Shown one piece after another: positions 50,861 through 58,865 of a stretch of 64,000 nt of DNA. The number at the start of each line of letters is the position of its first letter. Within the stretch, counting starts at the first letter, position 1. This DNA comes from Shouchella miscanthi. GTDB lineage: Bacteria; Bacillota; Bacilli; Bacillales; Bacillaceae_D. The stretch is taken from positions 2,852,001 to 2,916,000 of the forward strand of contig NZ_CP042163.1 in NCBI RefSeq assembly GCF_007725405.1. Reading direction: 5' to 3'. The position numbers and the translations under genes were made by a program. The notes below the pieces were generated by a model. It had not been told where the DNA came from and made no database searches. It was given only the letters and a program-made list of their open reading frames with translations.

Positions 50861-50889
50861 AGTTTATGAAAACGCTATCAATAAGTCAA
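50861..50889 (-). promoter_or_regulatory. Sigma-A promoter of the DUF485-symporter operon
   Basis: TTGACT, 17 bases, TAAACT on the minus strand, about 75 bases upstream of the DUF485 start. Confidence 0.78.
50867..50880. promoter_or_regulatory. CcpA cre site in the symporter promoter
   Basis: TGAAAACGCTATCA fits the cre consensus TGWAANCGNTNWCA at every fixed position (plus orientation). It exactly fills the spacer between -10 and -35, so repression by CcpA is expected. Confidence 0.85.
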
Positions 50890-50952
50890 TTATTAATTTT
50901 CAAAAAATAACATCATTTGCGATTGTGGTCGTCTACCTCATACCAAAAAGAA

Positions 50953-50982
50953 AATCCCCCTTACTTTTGAGGTAAAGGGGCG
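50953..50982 (-). terminator. Terminator overlapping the stop of the TVP38/DedA-like gene
   Basis: The stem cccctttac/gtaaggggg with a T-rich tail on the minus strand; the stop codon is inside the stem. Confidence 0.75.
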
Positions 50983-51545
50983 TCAATGTCGTTTGGCTGA
51001 TAGGTGTCAGTAGGCTTTTTAGGACGAATAATAAACATAAATAAAACTAGGAATAAACAAAACACGACTAATCCTGGTAAGGGTAACTCATGGATTAAGC
51101 CGCCGAAAGCTGTGTAAACAATAGCTGGTGACATATTCATTACCGCTGATTGTTTCACATAATCACGATAATGCTTAGACTCTTCCATTACATAAAACGA
51201 AAGCGCATGGAAGTGAACAAACGGCATAATACGCAATAAAAGTAGCTGCCATATAGTTAAACTCGTTTTTGATCCGAGAAGCTTTTCTTTCACCATTTTT
51301 AGCTTGTCATATACTTTTGGAAATCGCTCAATGAGCCAATAAAACGTTAGACTTACTCCCATTAAGCCAACATATGAAAAAATCATTCCGTAAAAGAGTC
51401 CAAATACATAACCACCTGCTAGCGTCACAAGCAATACAGGTAGAAATAGCACAGGACGTAAAATATGAAGAATTATAAATAATACCGGTGCCAACCAGCC
51501 AGCAGCTTCAATATAGGCGAGTGCGTCTGTTAGTAAGCCGTCCAT
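50961..51545 (-). CDS. TVP38/TMEM64 (VTT domain) membrane protein
   Basis: A 194-residue DedA-like protein. Membrane spans are at about 14-45, 50-75, 135-155 and 160-180. FLPVLLVTLAGGYVFGLFYG near residue 35 and LLLLRIMPFVHFHALSFY near 105 are VTT-domain signatures. Such proteins are linked to lipid scrambling or transport and envelope homeostasis. ATG 51545 is seven bases after aggagg and is preferred over the ATG at 51551. Confidence 0.85.
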   Translation of the reverse strand: MDGLLTDALAYIEAAGWLAPVLFIILHILRPVLFLPVLLVTLAGGYVFGLFYGMIFSYVGLMGVSLTFYWLIERFPKVYDKLKMVKEKLLGSKTSLTIWQLLLLRIMPFVHFHALSFYVMEESKHYRDYVKQSAVMNMSPAIVYTAFGGLIHELPLPGLVVFCLFLVLFMFIIRPKKPTDTYQPNDIDAPLPQK

Positions 51546-51574
51546 CGTCATGCCTCCTCTTTACCATGTGTATG

Positions 51575-51832
51575 CTACAACGATGTGTAAATGAACAACC
51601 CTACAGCTAATTGCAGAACAACAAGTGCCGGTATTCCATATTTAAATGAAGGCTTTCTTGTCTTATGGCGAAAACTATACATACCTGCTAGTAAGCCAAC
51701 ACTACCACCAACTATAGCTAATAAAAATAGACTCTTTTCTGGTATTCTACTTTTTTGATGGCGGGCATTGTGCTTATCCATACCCATTACAATAAAAGTA
51801 AAAACCGAAAGCAAACTAAGATAAACAAGCAT
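51575..51832 (-). CDS. ysdA: DUF1294 membrane protein YsdA
   Basis: An 85-residue protein with three hydrophobic segments. GMDKHNARHQKSRIPEKSLFLLAIVGGSVGLLAGMYSFRHKTRKPSFKYG is the DUF1294 signature. Function unknown. It follows rplT, as in Bacillus subtilis. Confidence 0.92.
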   Translation of the reverse strand: MLVYLSLLSVFTFIVMGMDKHNARHQKSRIPEKSLFLLAIVGGSVGLLAGMYSFRHKTRKPSFKYGIPALVVLQLAVGLFIYTSL

Positions 51833-51858
51833 TGATTTATTTCTCCTATATACTTTAA

Positions 51859-51885
51859 AAAAGTACAGCCAGGTGGCTGTACTTT
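51859..51885 (-). terminator. Terminator of infC-rpmI-rplT
   Basis: The perfect stem aaagtacagcc/ggctgtacttt just after the rplT stop. The tail on the minus strand is T-rich but interrupted. Confidence 0.78.
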
Positions 51886-51888
51886 ATA

Positions 51889-52248
51889 TTAGTTATTTAA
51901 GCTAGCTTTCGCTTGGTCAGCTAATTGAGCAAATGCTTTTTCGTCATTTACAGCAAGTTCTGCAAGCATTTTACGGTTTACATTAATTTCAGCAAGCTTT
52001 AATCCGTGCATTAGACGGCTGTAAGAAAGACCGTTAATACGCGCTGCTGCATTAATACGTGTAATCCAAAGCTTACGGAAATCACGCTTTTTCTGACGAC
52101 GGTCACGGTAAGCATACTGAAGTGATTTCATTACTTGTCCTTGAGCGGACTTGAATAACGTATGTTTGGAACCGTAATACCCTTTAGCTAGTTTTAAAAC
52201 CTTTTTACGACGACGACGAGCGACATATCCACCTTTTACTCTTGGCAT
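51889..52248 (-). CDS. rplT: 50S ribosomal protein L20
   Basis: A 119-residue primary 23S rRNA-binding protein with a highly basic N-terminus ([26 protein letters not shown]) and a globular C-terminal part ([25 protein letters not shown]). L20 also represses its own operon by binding the leader upstream of infC. Last gene of infC-rpmI-rplT. Confidence 0.98.
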   Translation of the reverse strand: MPRVKGGYVARRRRKKVLKLAKGYYGSKHTLFKSAQGQVMKSLQYAYRDRRQKKRDFRKLWITRINAAARINGLSYSRLMHGLKLAEINVNRKMLAELAVNDEKAFAQLADQAKASLNN

Positions 52249-52280
52249 CGCAAATCCCTCCTTCTATCTGAACGAACAGT

Positions 52281-52484
52281 TTATTTTTTCTTGTATGTTA
52301 GCATTTGACGAATACGTTTGAAGTCTCCAGAATGAACAATTGCAGACTTACGTAATTTACGCTTTTGTTTCTGAGATTTGTTACGGAACATGTGGCTAGT
52401 ATACGCGTGTGAACGCTTTAGCTTGCCAGTCCCAGTTTTCTTGAAACGCTTTGCAGCGCCACGGTGAGTTTTCATCTTAGGCAT
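52281..52484 (-). CDS. rpmI: 50S ribosomal protein L35
   Basis: A 67-residue basic ribosomal protein; [28 protein letters not shown] is the L35 signature. It lies between infC and rplT with an aaaggagg site before the ATG. Confidence 0.98.
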   Translation of the reverse strand: MPKMKTHRGAAKRFKKTGTGKLKRSHAYTSHMFRNKSQKQKRKLRKSAIVHSGDFKRIRQMLTYKKK

Positions 52485-52522
52485 AATAACGTCCTCCTTT
52501 TAACTAATCCTAAAAACTAAAA

Positions 52523-53038
52523 TTATTTCTCCGCTTTTGGAGCCATAATGAGAAACATGCTACGTCCTTCCATCTTTGGACGAGATTCAATAGTGGCAAT
52601 ATCTTCACATTCTTTTGCAAGACGCTCTAGTACATCACGCCCGATTTGAGAGTGTGTAATCGCACGACCGCGAAAACGAATAGAAGCTTTTACCTTATCG
52701 CCTTTTTCAAGGAATTTACGTGCATTTCGTAATTTCGTATTAAAATCGTTGTCTTCAATCGTTGGACTAAGACGAACTTCTTTAACAGTAATTACTTTCT
52801 GCTTTTTACGTGTTTCCTTATCTTTTTTCTGCTGCTCATAGCGATATTTTCCATAATCCATGATACGGCAGACAGGCGGTTTCGCATTTGGTGCCACGCA
52901 GACAAGGTCAAGATTTACTCTTTGTGCCATTTCCAGTGCTTCATGCTTTGATTTCACGCCAATTTGATCGCCATTAGCGCCAATTAAACGTACTTCTCGA
53001 GCTCGAATCCCTTCATTGACCAACATGTCCTTGCTAAT
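52523..53038 (-). CDS. infC: Translation initiation factor IF-3, ATT start
   Basis: IF-3 discriminates against non-cognate starts and keeps ribosomal subunits apart. The first standard start in frame is ATG 53026 ([12 protein letters not shown]), but it lacks a nearby site. Four codons earlier the minus strand reads ATT AGC AAG GAC ATG, with ggaggtgg nine bases ahead. The resulting start (reads [14 protein letters not shown]) matches Bacillus IF-3, and an AUU start is the classic autoregulated infC feature. Both N-domain ([29 protein letters not shown]) and C-domain ([17 protein letters not shown]) are complete. Confidence 0.93.
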   Translation of the reverse strand: MSKDMLVNEGIRAREVRLIGANGDQIGVKSKHEALEMAQRVNLDLVCVAPNAKPPVCRIMDYGKYRYEQQKKDKETRKKQKVITVKEVRLSPTIEDNDFNTKLRNARKFLEKGDKVKASIRFRGRAITHSQIGRDVLERLAKECEDIATIESRPKMEGRSMFLIMAPKAEK

Positions 53039-53044
53039 AATGAG

Positions 53045-53230
53045 CCACCTCCAGTGGTTTTTGTGATGCAGCTAAAGCAATATAAAACGTCGATACGCAA
53101 AAAAATGCAGGTACACACGGCACCCACATTTAATCAGCTTATTAAATAAAAAACTGACGATTTCTAACCTGACAACCATTGTCAACAGGTGAGAAGCGGG
53201 TGCTTCTTCTTGCTTTATTTGACTAACACA
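53045..53230 (-). promoter_or_regulatory. L20-type leader with attenuator upstream of infC
   Basis: The minus-strand leader begins near 53213 with agcacccgcttctcacc, continues with inverted segments (tgttgaca and tgtcagg), and has a later complementary gtgggtgc near 53127-53134 before a T-run (53100-53106). This arrangement matches the Firmicute L20 leader, where L20 binding favours termination. No folding was run. Confidence 0.75.
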
Positions 53231-53236
53231 AGTGCT

Positions 53237-53265
53237 AATATACCATTATTTTTCACCCTTGTCAA
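53237..53265 (-). promoter_or_regulatory. Strong promoter of infC-rpmI-rplT
   Basis: TTGACA, 17 bases, TATATT on the minus strand, directly after the ABC permease stop. Confidence 0.88.
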
Positions 53266-53277
53266 CGTATGTTCTCT

Positions 53278-54471
53278 TTATTCGTACCGCAACGCATCAA
53301 CGGGATCCAATTTAGCAGCTTTATTAGCCGGTAGTAAACCAAAAATGACCCCAACAACAATAGAGAACGTTGTAGCAATTGTAATTACAGGAATGGAAAG
53401 TGCAACGTCTAAATCAAACCCATTTCCAATTAACACGACGAGTAGGCTTCCAATCAAAATTCCCATTAGTCCACCTAAGAATGTGAGTACGACCGATTCA
53501 ACGAGAAATTGTAGCATAATTTGTCCTGTTGTCGCCCCCATTGATTTACGAATACCAATTTCCCTTGTTCGTTCTGTAACGGAGACAAGCATTATATTCA
53601 TAACGCCAATCCCACCAACAAGTAAAGAAATGCCTGCAATCCCACCAATAATAACCGTTAAAATTTGTGTTATTCCAGCATCCGCTTCTAAATATTGGCT
53701 GACATCATGGCTTTGATACGCATCAATCGTATCGTGGTTCGTATTCAACGTATACATGACATCGGCAACGGCCCATTCCGCTTGTTCAACAGACGCTGCG
53801 GAAATACTCAAACCTGAGTATCCTTCTCTGAAGAAAATTTGTTTCCACGTTTCATATGGCATAATGACTTGTTCATATTCATAACTAAGAATGCTTTCCG
53901 ATGGAGCTAGCACTCCAATAATTTCCATTGGGTAAGCGCCAATTTTCATCGTTTGGCCAACAGGAGATTCATATGGAAACAACATTTCTGCTAATGATGA
54001 ACTAATGACTACTTTTCTCGTACCTGCTAAAAAATCAATGGGCGTTAACAACTCACCATCCATCGCTTCATATTGGTAAAGATCAAAGTAATGCATATTT
54101 GTGCCAATAATATCGGCTTCGCTCTCCATTTCTCCAACGCTTAACGTCCGGTAGTCAGAGGCTGTAGCAACAACTGACTGCACATCTGGTAATGCTTGAA
54201 TATCTTCTAAGTCTTGTTCGGTATATTGCTGTCCAAACCATATATTTGGGTTCTGTGCTTGATCTTCCTCTGAAGGTTCAAAATAGACGGTGCGAATGTT
54301 TTCGACACCAATCATTTGCTCTTTTAGCTTTTGTTCTGCTCCTTGCCCGATAGCAACAACAATGATAACAGCAGCAACACCAATAATGATTCCTAGTGTC
54401 GTTAATATAGCGCGCATCTTTTGGGCAGCAATAGAACTAAAGGCCATTTTTATATTCTCGATAATGTTCAC
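53278..54471 (-). CDS. yknZ: MacB-type ABC transporter permease, YknZ-like
   Basis: A 397-residue permease with one N-terminal span (near 20-42), a large extracytoplasmic MacB domain (about 45-255) and three C-terminal spans (about 270-395). The FtsX-like signature LVGGIGVMNIMLVSVTERTREIGIRKSMGAT lies near 280. Last gene of a Yip1-HlyD-ATPase-permease operon matching yknWXYZ of Bacillus subtilis, which protects against the SdpC toxin. Cargo here is inferred only. Confidence 0.88.
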   Translation of the reverse strand: MNIIENIKMAFSSIAAQKMRAILTTLGIIIGVAAVIIVVAIGQGAEQKLKEQMIGVENIRTVYFEPSEEDQAQNPNIWFGQQYTEQDLEDIQALPDVQSVVATASDYRTLSVGEMESEADIIGTNMHYFDLYQYEAMDGELLTPIDFLAGTRKVVISSSLAEMLFPYESPVGQTMKIGAYPMEIIGVLAPSESILSYEYEQVIMPYETWKQIFFREGYSGLSISAASVEQAEWAVADVMYTLNTNHDTIDAYQSHDVSQYLEADAGITQILTVIIGGIAGISLLVGGIGVMNIMLVSVTERTREIGIRKSMGATTGQIMLQFLVESVVLTFLGGLMGILIGSLLVVLIGNGFDLDVALSIPVITIATTFSIVVGVIFGLLPANKAAKLDPVDALRYE

Positions 54472-54495
54472 GTTTTCAGTCCTCTCCCCAATACG

Positions 54496-55167
54496 TTACG
54501 ATGCGGCATCGTTAATTTTACCGTCACGTACGTATACAACTCGATCCGTCTGAGCAGCTACCTCGTTTTCGTGGGTAATAATAACAACCGTCGTACCTGC
54601 TTGATTGAGCTCTCGTAATAAGCGAATAATGGCTTCACTTGTTTTCGTATCAAGTGCTCCTGTAGGCTCGTCAGCAAGAATTAAGGATGGTGAATTTACT
54701 ATTGCCCGGGCAATAGCGACACGCTGTTTTTGTCCACCTGAAAGAGAGGTGGGCTTGTAGTGAACACGGTCCGCTAAGCCCACTTTAGCAAGGGCAGCAA
54801 ACGCTCTTTCCTTACGTTCTTTTTTCTTCATTCCACTATAAATTAATGGTAGCTCAACATTTTTCCAAGCAGATTGCCGTGGGAGTAAGTGGAACTGTTG
54901 AAACACAAAGCCAATTTTTTTATTACGAATTTGCGCAAGCTGTCGCGGTGTCTGTCGATCAATTTTTTCACCATCGAGTATATACTGACCTGTAGTTGGT
55001 TTATCGAGACAGCCTAAAATGTTCATAAGCGTTGATTTACCAGAACCGGAAGGACCCATAATCGACATAAAACTCCCTTTCTCAATCTGTAAATCAATTG
55101 GAGAGAGCACTTGCGACCAAGAAGGACCTAAGCGAAATGATTTCGTCACTTGATTTAACGTAATCAC
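54496..55167 (-). CDS. yknY: MacB-type ABC transporter ATP-binding protein, YknY-like
   Basis: A 223-residue ATPase. Walker [22 protein letters not shown] near residue 38, Q-loop [22 protein letters not shown], signature [14 protein letters not shown] near 140, Walker [13 protein letters not shown] and the switch His in VVIITHENE. The start overlaps the stop of the HlyD gene by four bases. It powers the YknZ-like permease. Confidence 0.92.
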   Translation of the reverse strand: MITLNQVTKSFRLGPSWSQVLSPIDLQIEKGSFMSIMGPSGSGKSTLMNILGCLDKPTTGQYILDGEKIDRQTPRQLAQIRNKKIGFVFQQFHLLPRQSAWKNVELPLIYSGMKKKERKERAFAALAKVGLADRVHYKPTSLSGGQKQRVAIARAIVNSPSLILADEPTGALDTKTSEAIIRLLRELNQAGTTVVIITHENEVAAQTDRVVYVRDGKINDAAS

Positions 55168-56507
55168 AACTCATCATCTCCTTCTTGCTCCTCTAATTCT
55201 CCAGTCTCATCTTCTTGATCCATTTCATCGAAATCACCTTCTTCAAATTCGCCCTCTTCAAATTCGCCCTCTTCAAATTCGCCTTCAATAAATCCTTCTT
55301 CATAAAATTCTTCTTCATTGAATTCACTTACCGTAATCGTCATTCCTTCTGTAACCATTTGCATATAGTCTGCAATCACAAGATCTTCTTCTGTTAGGCC
55401 CTCTATGATTTTCACTGAGTAATCATTCGCGTAATCAATTTCTATTTCACGACGAACGGCAACGCCGTCTTCATAAACAAAGACAAAGCTCCCCACCTCA
55501 TCATATTGAACCAACTCCATATCCAGCGTCAGGCCCATCTCTTCACTCGTCACAATTTCCGCCATCACTTGATAACCAGGACGTAAATTTTCCGTTTCTC
55601 CCTCGGTTATTTTAATCGTTACAGGGTATTGCGAACCAGACGAATCTCCATACCAATCATCACCCTCTGTTGGAAAATAGGATACATCAATCACTTCACC
55701 AGACCAAAATCCGTCTTCAATTGTATCGGAATAAATAGACGCAACATGACCGAGCTCCACATCCAACGATTGTCGCTCTGACACATTTCCTGTAATTGTA
55801 AATTGAGTCGTATCGGCGATTTCCATTAAAGGCAACGAGTTTCCTAAATCGTCTGTATTTCCACCTTGATCGTTGATGCTCAGCACTCTTCCGTTAATTG
55901 TACTCGTTAACGTCAGCTCTCCTTTTTGCTTTTTCGCTGTTTCTAATTGATTTTGCAGACGTGAAATGGCATAGTTTTCCGCTTTTTTTTGATCTGCCAA
56001 TTCTGCCAGTTCAGCATCTAATTCAGCAACCGTTACAAGAGGTTCTATTTCCGTCCGATCCCCTGTTTCTTCATCTTCAAGATAGGTCGGTTTAACGTCA
56101 GGTCCGTTTTTCCGTTTTGTTATCTCCGCCTCTGAAGCAGTTAAATTACGGATCGTCGTTTGTCCTTGTTCAATCTGTAACTCAAGATCTTGAATTTCAA
56201 AATCAATTTCTGTGGTGCTGTATTGTAAGATTGGCGTACCTTCTTCTACTTCATCACCCACCTCGACAAGCACTTGATAGGAACCTTGTTCAGTAGAAGG
56301 TTGCACGACTTGTCGATTCACTAGCTCAAGTGATCCTGGCACCATCACGACCGTACTCAAATCCTCATACATAGGCGAAATTAAATCAAACGTTTCCTCA
56401 TAACTACTTACAGCCAAATCTTTTCCCTTTGTCATACCATAAACCGTAAATGTACCAACAGATGCAACAACTAAACTAGCAATGATCCCCTTTTTCCAAG
56501 ATTTCAT
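55164..56507 (-). CDS. yknX: HlyD/MacA-type membrane fusion protein, YknX-like, with acidic repeat tail
   Basis: A 447-residue adaptor with an N-terminal membrane anchor (IIASLVVASVGTFTVYG), biotinyl-lipoyl-like halves split by a coiled-coil hairpin (about 100-205) and beta-barrel domains to about residue 395. The C-terminal 50 residues are extremely acidic and contain the tandem unit EGEFE repeated several times, encoded by 15-base repeats at 55239-55283. That tail is beyond the normal HlyD fold. Third-party contacts are unknown. It follows the Yip1 gene with one base between. Confidence 0.88.
   Translation of the reverse strand: MKSWKKGIIASLVVASVGTFTVYGMTKGKDLAVSSYEETFDLISPMYEDLSTVVMVPGSLELVNRQVVQPSTEQGSYQVLVEVGDEVEEGTPILQYSTTEIDFEIQDLELQIEQGQTTIRNLTASEAEITKRKNGPDVKPTYLEDEETGDRTEIEPLVTVAELDAELAELADQKKAENYAISRLQNQLETAKKQKGELTLTSTINGRVLSINDQGGNTDDLGNSLPLMEIADTTQFTITGNVSERQSLDVELGHVASIYSDTIEDGFWSGEVIDVSYFPTEGDDWYGDSSGSQYPVTIKITEGETENLRPGYQVMAEIVTSEEMGLTLDMELVQYDEVGSFVFVYEDGVAVRREIEIDYANDYSVKIIEGLTEEDLVIADYMQMVTEGMTITVSEFNEEEFYEEGFIEGEFEEGEFEEGEFEEGDFDEMDQEDETGELEEQEGDDEL
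55239..55283. repeat. Tandem 15-base repeat inside yknX
   Basis: Three head-to-tail copies of a 15-base unit (cttcaaattcgccct and near copies) in phase with codons, encoding the repeated EFEEG unit of the acidic tail. A likely site of repeat-number change by slippage. Confidence 0.85.
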
Positions 56508-56508
56508 G

Positions 56509-57231
56509 TTACATCATTCCCCCTACTACTTGAAAAATAAATACTACTGCATACATACCTATACCAACTGCAATCGCAACAAATCGTTCAAATGCTGCAG
56601 TTCGAATTAAACCGATCACAATTAAAATGATAAAGAGCAACGTCGATATTTCTAAACTTGCTAAAAAGGGATAGAGAATATGCTCTTGATTGACAAACAC
56701 CGTTGGTGCTGTGTACATATAGCCATATGTTCCGGCGATCGTGTTCATAATCATGACATACAAAAAGCCTATACCTACGACGAGTGTAGCAAACACCGTC
56801 ATGGAATAGAGAGTCCCATACGTAGTATCCCGATTGTGCATTTTCGCAAACGCAAACAGAAGCAGCGAAAGAAGAGGTGGAACAGCAGCAAATACTCCTA
56901 AAACAGCAAGCCATACAATCGCGTTCGTCACAAATGAATCTATATTTATACTTGAGAGTGGATCGGGCTCATAGTAATAGTCGTCCATGTACATATCCTC
57001 ACCATAAAATTCACCCGTTTGAGATGGAACAAGACCACCTTGTCCTGCTAAAACAGGAATAAGTAAGCCAATAAGCACGATAGCTAAAATAAAAAACATT
57101 GGTCCGAGCGCTTTAGGTTCATAACGAATGCGATCAAATTGCTTTATAGGGCTTATAATAAATGAAAAAATATTTGGTTTTTTATAATAATTAGCTTCCT
57201 CCATATGGTGTAGCTCACTTCGTTGCTCCAT
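56509..57231 (-). CDS. yknW: Yip1-domain membrane protein, YknW-like
   Basis: A 240-residue protein with five hydrophobic segments (about 44-66, 100-125, 138-160, 175-195 and 212-238). The soluble N-terminus carries PNIFSFIISPIKQFDRIRYEPKALGP, the usual entry of Yip1 domains. In Bacillus subtilis YknW is needed for the assembly of YknXYZ and SdpC resistance. Head of the operon; an aaaggggat stretch precedes the ATG. Confidence 0.85.
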   Translation of the reverse strand: MEQRSELHHMEEANYYKKPNIFSFIISPIKQFDRIRYEPKALGPMFFILAIVLIGLLIPVLAGQGGLVPSQTGEFYGEDMYMDDYYYEPDPLSSINIDSFVTNAIVWLAVLGVFAAVPPLLSLLLFAFAKMHNRDTTYGTLYSMTVFATLVVGIGFLYVMIMNTIAGTYGYMYTAPTVFVNQEHILYPFLASLEISTLLFIILIVIGLIRTAAFERFVAIAVGIGMYAVVFIFQVVGGMM

Positions 57232-57264
57232 TACACGATCCCCTTTTTTCTTTTTATTTCCTTA

Positions 57265-57270
57265 ATTATA
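57265..57270 (-). promoter_or_regulatory. Likely -10 element of the yknWXYZ-type operon
   Basis: TATAAT on the minus strand, about 35 bases before the yknW start. No acceptable -35 is present at the right distance; instead a direct repeat lies there. Confidence 0.5.
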
Positions 57271-57295
57271 CAAGCATTTCATAAAAAAAGGGGCG

Positions 57296-57315
57296 ACTTT
57301 AGAAAAACTTTAGAA
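57296..57315 (-). promoter_or_regulatory. Direct repeat, possible response-regulator site
   Basis: Two copies of TTCTAAAGT on the minus strand with starts 11 bases apart. They end about 25 bases upstream of the TATAAT, taking the place of a -35. This spacing is typical of OmpR-family response regulator half-sites. Confidence 0.45.
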
Positions 57316-57382
57316 TTTTTTTGTTTAAATGATCACTTTTTAGGGAATAGTATTCGATTAAACATAATGAGAATTGATCCGT

Positions 57383-57420
57383 TAAAAAACGCCGTCCCCT
57401 TATAAGGAGCCGGCGTTTGC
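57383..57420 (-). terminator. Terminator of the osmC-like gene
   Basis: The stem acgccggctcc/ggggacggcgt with a T-run on the minus strand after the OsmC stop. Confidence 0.8.
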
Positions 57421-57426
57421 ATTTAT

Positions 57427-57810
57427 CTATATCATTTTAATGGTTTCTGTAATGTTTATACTCTTGTTCACCGACTGCACAATTGGACAATTTTTCGTCG
57501 CTAACTGCAACGCTTTTTCCAATTTCTCGAAATTCGCTTGAGCGCCTTCAATGATGAAGGTTAGATGGACTTCCGTCACTTCATTTACATTCGCTTCATT
57601 TCGAACAACGTCGGCTTCTAGATTAATTGATTTGTACGAAATGCGCTTCTTATCCAAAATGGTTCGAAACACGCCTCCGCTACAGACGGCAATAGACGAG
57701 ACAAGTAGTTGGAATGGCCTAAATCCAGCAGATTCATCACCACTTATATCGAGCTTTCCGTACGGTAAATCAATTGTGTACCCGATATCTTTCATTTTAT
57801 AGTTAAGCAA
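57427..57810 (-). CDS. OsmC/Ohr-family protein (YhfA-like)
   Basis: A 127-residue OsmC-fold protein. The first redox Cys is in LLVSSIAVCSGGVF near residue 43 and the second in ATKNCPIVQSVNKS near 108, so the two-Cys peroxidase site is kept. Members reduce organic hydroperoxides, though YhfA-type proteins are uncharacterised. The start TTG 57810 is nine bases after aggag; ATG 57798 has no site. Monocistronic. Confidence 0.85.
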   Translation of the reverse strand: MLNYKMKDIGYTIDLPYGKLDISGDESAGFRPFQLLVSSIAVCSGGVFRTILDKKRISYKSINLEADVVRNEANVNEVTEVHLTFIIEGAQANFEKLEKALQLATKNCPIVQSVNKSINITETIKMI

Positions 57811-57929
57811 CCTAAATCACTCCTATTCTCTACTTCTAGTATACGTTACTTCTAAAAGAAAAAACAGTCTATTCATTCCTTAGAAATAGACGTATCATCG
57901 TACCTATACTGTTTATATGGAGTGATGCT

Positions 57930-58466
57930 ATGTTTGGTCTTGAACAAAACCGCGTTTCCCTTTCCCTACACAATGAGCTGTGGAAAGAAGGTTTCCAAAA
58001 GGAGAAGCAACGATTAAGTACGATTCTTTATGCGTTTACTCCTACGATTGAACACATTGGTTCTACAGCCATCCCTGGTTTAAAAGCAAAGCCTATACTT
58101 GACATTTGTATTGGCATCGACACTCTATCACTTTTTCATCAATTTCCATTTGAGACACTTCAAAACGATCACTTTCACCGCTTAAAAAATGTTCAGCTTG
58201 ACGACCGCTTTGTTTTAGCTAAATTCACCGATCAAACGTACACAAACAAATCGATTGTTTTGCACATTGTTGAAAGAGACTCAACTACTTGTAGCACCCT
58301 TCTCTTATTTCGCGATTATTTGAGAAACAATCAGGATGTCGCGCTTTTATACGAACAGCTTAAACTGTCATTAGCGAAACAATTCCCCACAGATCCAAAG
58401 GCATATACAGATGGGAAAAAAGCATTTGTTCAAAAGATCTTAAAAAAGGCTGGTGACCACCGATGA
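57930..58466 (+). CDS. GrpB family protein (UPF0157)
   Basis: A 178-residue nucleotidyltransferase-like GrpB protein. IEHIGSTAIPGLKAKPILDICIGID near residue 40 is the family signature, resembling a nucleotidyltransferase GS...D-D motif, and LFRDYLRNNQDVALLYEQLKLSLAKQF near 125 is typical. The substrate is unknown. ATG 57930 with a ggagtg site. It overlaps the downstream cupin gene by four bases. Confidence 0.9.
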   Translation: MFGLEQNRVSLSLHNELWKEGFQKEKQRLSTILYAFTPTIEHIGSTAIPGLKAKPILDICIGIDTLSLFHQFPFETLQNDHFHRLKNVQLDDRFVLAKFTDQTYTNKSIVLHIVERDSTTCSTLLLFRDYLRNNQDVALLYEQLKLSLAKQFPTDPKAYTDGKKAFVQKILKKAGDHR

Positions 58467-58780
58467 ACGTTGTCGAACTTACCGGAAAACACATTACCCA
58501 CTACCAATCAAATGTACTATCCTTCCCCCTTGCACTTACAAAAGAAGCTACTCACATTCAACTAATGGCTCTGCAAAAAGGCAACAAAATTGGCATGCAT
58601 AGAGCGGCAACGTCCCAACGACTATACTGTGTAAGTGGCTTGTTAGAAGTACGTAATGAATTCAGTCTTGAATTAGTCAAGCCTTTTCACTTTGTTGAGT
58701 GGGAACGAGGTGAACTTCATGAAACACTTGCACTAGAAGACGCACAAATCATCGTCATCGAAACCATTTCATTTAGCTAG
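58463..58780 (+). CDS. Small cupin-like protein
   Basis: A 105-residue single-domain beta-barrel protein. KIGMHRAATSQRLYCVSGLLEVRNEF near residue 34 and HFVEWERGELHETLALEDAQIIVIE near 75 have the two-motif cupin pattern, but only one His plus Glu of the usual metal set is clear (HRA...; GELHET). Translationally coupled to the GrpB gene. Function unknown. Confidence 0.75.
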   Translation: MNVVELTGKHITHYQSNVLSFPLALTKEATHIQLMALQKGNKIGMHRAATSQRLYCVSGLLEVRNEFSLELVKPFHFVEWERGELHETLALEDAQIIVIETISFS

Positions 58781-58826
58781 TGGAAATTGATGCCAGACCA
58801 TTAAAATTCATTTAAGAGATTGTAAA

Positions 58827-58860
58827 AAGGCTGGCATTAAGAAATCTCAATGCCAGCCTT
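58827..58860. terminator. Bidirectional terminator between the cupin gene and thrS
   Basis: The perfect stem aaggctggcatt/aatgccagcctt between convergent genes, with T-runs on the minus side. Confidence 0.85.
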
Positions 58861-58865
58861 CATTT

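Noticed and set aside
55239-55283. Short tandem repeats considered as a CRISPR-like array
   Set aside because: Units are contiguous 15-base, in-frame codons inside yknX with no spacers, so they are a coding tandem repeat.
57232-57295. Sigma-W promoter before the yknW-like gene
   Set aside because: Expected from Bacillus subtilis, but no TGAAAC with CGTA at proper spacing is present; only a TATAAT with a direct repeat is seen.
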